Below are positions 59,584-64,000 of a DNA stretch of 64,000 nucleotides, in pieces; position 1 is the first letter of the stretch; each line of letters begins with the position of its first letter. The position numbers and the translations under genes are program-made. The stretch is taken from assembly GCF_002005225.1 (NCBI RefSeq), contig NZ_CP019724.1, positions 4,280,501 through 4,344,500 on the forward strand. Direction: 5' to 3'. The notes under the pieces were generated by a model that did no database searches, was not told the origin of the DNA, and saw only the letters and a program-made list of their open reading frames with translations. This DNA comes from Streptomyces pactum. Lineage in GTDB: Bacteria > Actinomycetota > Actinomycetes > Streptomycetales > Streptomycetaceae.

Positions 59584-60357
59584 CTAGGGCACCCGCGGTG
59601 CGTCCCCGGTGGCGCTCCAGTGGTACAGCGTCATGGCCACACTGGTCGCGAGGTTGTAGCTGGAGACCTGGGGGCGCATCGGCAGCGCCACCAGATGGTC
59701 GGCACGTGCGCGCAGCTCCCGCGAGAGTCCGCTGCGCTCGGAGCCGAACGCCAGCAGCGCGTCGTCCGGCAGCCTCAGCCCGCGGATGTCCTCGCCCTCC
59801 GGGTCCAGGGCGAAGACGGGCCCGGCCGGCAGTTCCCCGACGTCCAGGCGCTCCACGGCCGTCGCGAAGTGCAGCCCCGCCCCGCCGCGCACCACCGTGG
59901 GATGCCACGGGTCGAGCGGGCCCGTGGTGACCACACCGGTCGCCCCGAAACCGGCGGCCAGCCGGATCACCGCCCCCGCGTTGCCCAGGTTGCGCGGCTG
60001 GTCCAGCACCACGACCGGCGTACGGCGGGGCCTGTGCGCCAGCGCCCGCAGGCCGGCCGCCCGCGAGGGCCGTACGGCCAGGGCGGCCACGGCGGTGGGA
60101 TGCGGGCGCGGCACGAGGGAGGCGTACGCCTCCTGCCCCACCTCGGCCAGCAGACCGTCCAGCGCGTCCCGTACGTCGGGCGCCAGCTCCTCGGCGAGGG
60201 CGAGGGCGCCCGCGCGGTCGCCGGTGACGGCCACCGGGACCTCGGCGCCGAAACGCAGCGCGTGCTTGAGGGCGTGGAATCCGTCGAGCAGCACGCACGG
60301 TCCGGCGTACCGGCGCCAGGCGGCCAGCGGGTCGGCATCGGGGCCGGGGTCGGTCAT
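59584..60357 (-). CDS. TrmH/SpoU-family RNA 2'-O-methyltransferase
   Basis: 257 residues. SPOUT motifs: motif 1 NLGNAGAVIRLAAGFG near residue 140, motif 2 LAFGSERSGLS near 210 and motif 3 PMRPQVSSYNLATSVAMTLY near 232. These form the AdoMet knot and carry the catalytic Arg/Asn and Ser. The N-terminal ~110 residues form a substrate-binding domain. It methylates a ribose of tRNA or rRNA; which one is not clear. Its ATG overlaps the stop of the HTTM gene (ATGA), which makes it the last gene of a three-gene overlapping operon. Confidence 0.92.
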   Translation of the reverse strand: MTDPGPDADPLAAWRRYAGPCVLLDGFHALKHALRFGAEVPVAVTGDRAGALALAEELAPDVRDALDGLLAEVGQEAYASLVPRPHPTAVAALAVRPSRAAGLRALAHRPRRTPVVVLDQPRNLGNAGAVIRLAAGFGATGVVTTGPLDPWHPTVVRGGAGLHFATAVERLDVGELPAGPVFALDPEGEDIRGLRLPDDALLAFGSERSGLSRELRARADHLVALPMRPQVSSYNLATSVAMTLYHWSATGDAPRVP

Positions 60358-61730
60358 GCCCGGAAGCCTACGTGCCTGCGCTCGGCGCCCTTCTCGTCCC
60401 CGGCGTCTTCGTTCCCGGCGTCTTTGTCCTGCGCGCCCGAGTCCCGCGCGCCCGAGTCCTGGGCGCCCGAGTCCTGGGCGTCGATGGCCCCGGCGCCCCG
60501 GTGCCCGGTGTCCTCGTCGCCCACCCGTGCACGGGGCCGGGGCACCGTCGCCGCAGGGCCGTGGCCGTACCCGGCCGCCAACCTGCCCGGAAGCCGGTCC
60601 AGCAGCCGGCCGCGCGCGCGTGCCGCCCGGTTACCCAGTCGGCGCAGGAACGAGGTCGGCAGGAAGACCGCGTCCGCGGCGATCATCGCCAGCGAGAAGA
60701 ACGGCAGCCCCAGCACCACGGCGATCACCGCGTGCTCGGTCATCATGGCGACCAGCAGCACGTTCTTGACCCGGCGGTTGAACAGCGTGAACGGGAAGGC
60801 GACCTGCACGGCGACCGTGCCGTAGGTGATCAGCATGACCATCGTGCCGTTGGCGGCCAGCGCGTCGGAGAGAGCGGGCCAGGGCGAGAAGTAGTCCAGG
60901 TGCAGCGGGTAGTAGACCGCGGTGCCGTCCTGCCAGCGCGAGCCCTGGATCTTGTACCAGCCCGCGGTCGCGTAGATCAGACAGGCCTCGGCCATGATCA
61001 CGACCAGCGCGCCGTTGTGCACGATGTTGGTGACCACGTCGAGCAGGATCCGCGGCTCGCCGCCCTTCGCCCCGCGCCCCGCGGCCCACCACACGCCCTG
61101 TGCGACCCACACCGCCCACAACAGCGCCGGAACGAACCAGTCGCCGTCCAGCCCGCCCGCCAGCGTCACCGTGAGCAGCGCGAACCCGAGCACGCACCAC
61201 AGCACCGGACCGGCCCGGTCCACGACCCGCTCCCCGCGCGCGCGTGCCTCCCCCGCGCGCCGCGCCCGGCGGGCGTCCAGCGACCACACCTGACCGCAGC
61301 GCGTGAGGACCAGGTAGATGCTCATCAGGTGCAGGACGTTGTCGCCGCCGTCCCCCATGAAGACACTGCGGTTCTGCAGCGAGAGCACGCCGACCATGAA
61401 GAGGACGGACATGGTGCGGGTACGCCAGCCCAACAGGAGCAGCACGCTGCTCAGGACGGCCAGCGCGTAGACGATCTCGAACCAGGCCCGCCCGTCGGAC
61501 CACATCAGCGCCGTGAAGGCGCCGTTGTCCGCGATCAGTTGCTCGGCGAGGTCGTGGCCCCAGGGGCTGTCGGGGCCGTAGAGCTCGTGGCGGTGGGGGA
61601 GTTCGCGCAGGAGGAAGAGCAGCCAGGTGGCGCTGAAGCCGATGCGGATCACGGCCGTCTGGTACGGGCCGAGCGAGGCGCCGGTGACGCGGGCGATACC
61701 GCGGGAGACCGAGGGGACGATGCCGTTCAC
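60354..61730 (-). CDS. HTTM-domain membrane protein (vitamin K carboxylase-like fold)
   Basis: 458 residues from the GTG at 61730, overlapping the DUF5819 stop (GTGA). Several membrane helices in the HTTM arrangement: YQTAVIRIGFSATWLLFLLRE at the start, LLLGWRTRT, LHLMSIYLVLTRCG, and CLIYATAGWYKIQGSRWQDGTAVYYPLHLDYFSPW, with the helix-Trp-rich core of gamma-carboxylase relatives. The C-terminal 75 residues are basic and then repetitive (DSGAQDSGARDSGAQD). The catalytic Lys of true carboxylases is not evident, so the function is unknown. Confidence 0.87.
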   Translation of the reverse strand: MNGIVPSVSRGIARVTGASLGPYQTAVIRIGFSATWLLFLLRELPHRHELYGPDSPWGHDLAEQLIADNGAFTALMWSDGRAWFEIVYALAVLSSVLLLLGWRTRTMSVLFMVGVLSLQNRSVFMGDGGDNVLHLMSIYLVLTRCGQVWSLDARRARRAGEARARGERVVDRAGPVLWCVLGFALLTVTLAGGLDGDWFVPALLWAVWVAQGVWWAAGRGAKGGEPRILLDVVTNIVHNGALVVIMAEACLIYATAGWYKIQGSRWQDGTAVYYPLHLDYFSPWPALSDALAANGTMVMLITYGTVAVQVAFPFTLFNRRVKNVLLVAMMTEHAVIAVVLGLPFFSLAMIAADAVFLPTSFLRRLGNRAARARGRLLDRLPGRLAAGYGHGPAATVPRPRARVGDEDTGHRGAGAIDAQDSGAQDSGARDSGAQDKDAGNEDAGDEKGAERRHVGFRA

Positions 61731-62764
61731 GCGGCGCCCCCTTCCCGCACGTCGCCGGCCTCGGCGTCGCCTGCCTTCGCGTCGCCTGCCTCCGCGTCGC
61801 CGGACACCGGCCACCAGGGCAGCTCGCGGTAGGTCGGCCGGTCGGAGACCTTCTCACCGCTCCACGACGGTGGCGCCACGTTGGTGGTCCGGGAGCGGTA
61901 CTGGACGCGCTCGACGACACCGCCCGTTCCGGCCGCGTCGTTCCGCTCCAGGCGCAGGGCCGCGATGCGGCGCAGGTAGTCCTCGGACAGCGTGCCCCGC
62001 AGGCCCACGGGACGGTCCTCGGAGTCGTGGGAGGCGACGAAGAAGTCCCAGGCCCGGCGGAGTTCGTTCTGCTGGGTGTGGCTCGGCAGCGGATTGCCGT
62101 CGATACCCCGGCCGTCCTCGGCGGACAGGTCGTACCAGCCGGTCGTGCGTATCGCGCCGTCCGCCGTGCTCACCTCCGCGCGGAGCTGGACGGAGACGTT
62201 CTGCTGGAGCGGGTTGGGTGCGAAGAGCTTCCAGTTCTGTTCGAACTCCGGGAAGACCCACTCGTCCACGGCGGCACCGTGCTGCTTGGTGAGGGTGTTC
62301 GACGGGGCCACGTGCAGGAACACGAGGCCCAGGTGTGCGCAGACGGCGACGGCGACGACCGCGAGGGCGGCCACGGCACCGACCTGGTAGCGCGGAGAGA
62401 GCGCGGCGACACCGGTACGGGGCTTCGGGGCGACCGCGAGGACGCCGGCCGCCGGACCGGTTCCCACCTCGCCGGCCCCGACCTCGCCGGTCCCGCCGGT
62501 TGCACCACTCCCAGTCCCACCGGCCACACCGGCCACACCGGTCCTGTCAGTCCCACCGGCCTCTCGGGGACCGCCATCCGCCCCGACCGGATCCTCCGAA
62601 CTCTCCAAACCCTCCGGGTGATCCGAACCTGCCGGGTGACCGGGGTGACCGGGGTGATCAGGGCGATCCGCCCGGTCCGACCGGTCCGACCGATCCGGTG
62701 TGCCCCGGTCTCCTTGCCCGTCCCGCCCCTGCCCGGCGTCCGAGCCTGTGTCGTACGCGTCCAT
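61727..62764 (-). CDS. DUF5819-family membrane protein with repetitive acidic N-terminus
   Basis: 345 residues from the ATG at 62764, with ACGGGGCGG upstream. The first ~135 residues are disordered and repetitive (DRSDRSDRADRPD, GHPGHPAG, then Gly/Val/Thr units). One membrane helix follows (AVAALAVVAVAVCAHLGLVFL). The external DUF5819 domain then starts with VDEWVFPEFEQNWKLFAPNP, typical of proteins encoded beside HTTM genes. The two very probably form one membrane complex. Its stop overlaps the HTTM start. Confidence 0.82.
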   Translation of the reverse strand: MDAYDTGSDAGQGRDGQGDRGTPDRSDRSDRADRPDHPGHPGHPAGSDHPEGLESSEDPVGADGGPREAGGTDRTGVAGVAGGTGSGATGGTGEVGAGEVGTGPAAGVLAVAPKPRTGVAALSPRYQVGAVAALAVVAVAVCAHLGLVFLHVAPSNTLTKQHGAAVDEWVFPEFEQNWKLFAPNPLQQNVSVQLRAEVSTADGAIRTTGWYDLSAEDGRGIDGNPLPSHTQQNELRRAWDFFVASHDSEDRPVGLRGTLSEDYLRRIAALRLERNDAAGTGGVVERVQYRSRTTNVAPPSWSGEKVSDRPTYRELPWWPVSGDAEAGDAKAGDAEAGDVREGGAA

Positions 62765-63080
62765 TCCGCCCCGTTCCGGTCCCGATCCGTCGTTCGCCCG
62801 CCCCGCCGCCGGGCGCCCGCGCACCACTCGTGCGACTGCTCGGCAGCGTTCGAACGGGAACGGTACTCAGGACCGTCCCCCCGCACAGCCCCCGGCGGAC
62901 CGGCCGTACCGTGGCCGTCACCACATCCGCCACACAGCGCGCCGCCGCACGGCGGTGACACAGAGGCGATCCGAAGGCGATCCGGAGGCACCTGGAGAAG
63001 CCCCGGACGGCCCCCAACAGCCATGAACACGGCCACGGGAAGCCACGGCCACGGACGGCCGCAGACAGTGGCGAACGGCC
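62765..63080. other. Intergenic region upstream of the DUF5819 gene
   Basis: 316 bases between the rhodanese stop and the DUF5819 start. No gene, strong hairpin or clear promoter hexamers were recognised. Confidence 0.5.
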
Positions 63081-63428
63081 CTAGAGAACGTGCCCCGGCT
63101 CGCCCTTCCCGTCCACCACGGGACGGCCGGCCGCGGCCCACACCTGCATGCCCCCGTCGACGTTCACGGCGTCGACGCCCTGCTGGGCCAGGTACATGGT
63201 GACCTGGGCCGAGCGGCCGCCGGAGCGGCAGATCACGTGGACCCGGCCGTCCTGCGGCGCGACCTCCGTCAGCTCACCGTACCGGGCCACGAACTCGCTG
63301 AGGGGAATGTGCAGCGCCCCGGCGGCGTGACCCGCCTGCCACTCGTCGTCCTCGCGGACGTCCAGCAGGAAGTCGCCGTCCTTGAGGTCCGAGACCTCGA
63401 CCGTGGGCACACCAGCTCCAAAACTCAT
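63081..63428 (-). CDS. Single-domain rhodanese-like protein
   Basis: 115 residues, a single rhodanese domain. FLLDVREDDEWQAGHAAGALHIPLSEF near the start and the active-site loop CRSGGRS with the sulfur-carrying Cys near residue 67; VNVDGGMQVWAAAG closes the domain. It is cytoplasmic and probably handles persulfide sulfur. TAGCGT lies seven bases before the ATG with only a badly spaced GGAG, so a leaderless message is possible. It is preceded by a J-domain-like gene on the same strand. Confidence 0.93.
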   Translation of the reverse strand: MSFGAGVPTVEVSDLKDGDFLLDVREDDEWQAGHAAGALHIPLSEFVARYGELTEVAPQDGRVHVICRSGGRSAQVTMYLAQQGVDAVNVDGGMQVWAAAGRPVVDGKGEPGHVL

Positions 63429-63459
63429 ACTCCAGACGCTACCGGAGCCACCGTAGGAC

Positions 63460-64000
63460 TCAGTCCCGCCCGAGCGCCGCCGCCAGCTCCGCCTCCCGCT
63501 CCCGCACCTGGGTCGCCAACTGCTCGGCGATCTCCTCCAGCAGCCGGTCGGGGTCGTCCGGCGCCAGCCGGAGCATGCCGCCGATCGCGCTCTCCTCCAG
63601 CTCCTTGGCGAGCAGGGTGAGCATCTCCTTGCGCCGGTCGAGCCATTCGAGACGGGCGTAGAGCTCCTCGCCGCGGCTCGGGCGCCGCTCGGGCACCGGG
63701 CCGGCGGCCCACTCCTCGGCCAGCTCCCGCAGCTCCGCCTCGTCGCCGCGGGCGTAGGCGGCGTTGACCCGGGTGATGAACTCCTCGCGCCGGACCCGCT
63801 CGTCCTCCTCCTGCGCCAGGTCGGGGTGGGCCTTGCGGGCCAGGTCGCGGTAGAGCCGACGCGCCCCCTCCCCGGGCCGCACCCGCTGCGGAGGACGTAC
63901 CGCCTGGTCCGTGAGCATCGCCGTGGCCTCCGGGAACAGTCCGTCCCCGTCCATCCAGCCGTTCAGCAGCTCCTCGACCCCGGGGATCGGCACCAGCCGG
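63460..64000 (-). CDS. J-domain-like protein, N-terminus cut by window edge
   Basis: At least 177 residues. The frame continues past the last base of the window (the GTG at 63993 is probably internal), so the protein is partial at its N-terminus. ARRLYRDLARKAHPDLAQEEDERVRREEFITRVNAAY (in pieces, about residues 45-80) resembles helices II-III of a J-domain with the HPD tripeptide. A second half is helical and rich in Glu/Leu (EEIAEQLATQVREREAEL) and likely a coiled coil. It may be an Hsp70 co-chaperone or a degenerate J-like protein. Confidence 0.72.
   Translation of the reverse strand, partial: RLVPIPGVEELLNGWMDGDGLFPEATAMLTDQAVRPPQRVRPGEGARRLYRDLARKAHPDLAQEEDERVRREEFITRVNAAYARGDEAELRELAEEWAAGPVPERRPSRGEELYARLEWLDRRKEMLTLLAKELEESAIGGMLRLAPDDPDRLLEEIAEQLATQVREREAELAAALGRD

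Overview
The window is chromosomal DNA of a Streptomyces (or very close relative). It is about 70% GC or more, with strong third-position GC bias, GTG and TTG starts, long shadow reading frames on the opposite strand, and typical families (XRE/DUF397 pairs, PASTA kinases, mycothiol-dependent enzymes, Bpa, two bkd clusters). Two perfect 14-bp parS palindromes (9798-9811 and 48598-48611) place it in the origin-proximal core, where Streptomyces parS sites cluster. From memory, gene order resembles the S. coelicolor SCO3790-SCO3840 region; this was not checked by alignment.

1-9755: end of an EEP-family nuclease/phosphatase; a Tat-exported PhoX phosphatase with a PHO box upstream; a TerF-type vWA protein with a hexamer-repeat Ala/Glu/Pro tract; metG; a PH-domain protein; a translationally coupled XRE regulator/DUF397 pair; aspS. 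9756-13140: a parS site, a PAS-GAF-PP2C-HATPase signalling protein, and an AI-2E-type permease overlapping it tail to tail.

13206-18280 (minus strand) is the most distinctive accessory block. It is a lactococcin-972-type bacteriocin cassette with a second small secreted cationic peptide, the bacteriocin precursor, a large membrane protein, an ABC ATPase and a coupled GT39-like membrane glycosyltransferase. 18680-31106 is mostly housekeeping: ankyrin protein, pirin, SseB-like protein, acyl-CoA dehydrogenase, M18 aminopeptidase, small conserved proteins, nitrilase-family amidase, a mycothiol-dependent family enzyme, a GntR/MFS pair and a K15-type DD-peptidase. 31284-33711 is a second accessory patch: a BRO-type phage-related regulator whose stop codon was duplicated by a 1434-bp IS4-family element with a frameshifted transposase.

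33785-37431 and 51267-54879 are two complete bkdA-bkdB-bkdC clusters (branched-chain 2-oxoacid dehydrogenase E1alpha, E1beta, E2). The second is divergent from an Lrp-type bkdR. Between them lie a LuxR-type response regulator, two divergent Ser/Thr kinases, the proteasome activator Bpa, a quinone oxidoreductase, a DrrAB-type ABC exporter, a potassium channel and a MobA-DUF6457/MoeA pair. 55609-59573 holds a PaaR-like TetR gene, a 3-hydroxyacyl-CoA dehydrogenase and paaN. Two nearly identical dyads fitting ACCG-NN-CG-NN-CGGT lie upstream of the bkd cluster and of the paa genes, suggesting one regulator for branched-chain and phenylacetate catabolism. 59584-64000 holds a TrmH methyltransferase overlapping an HTTM/DUF5819 membrane pair, a rhodanese and a partial J-domain-like protein. 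No tRNA, rRNA or CRISPR array was found.
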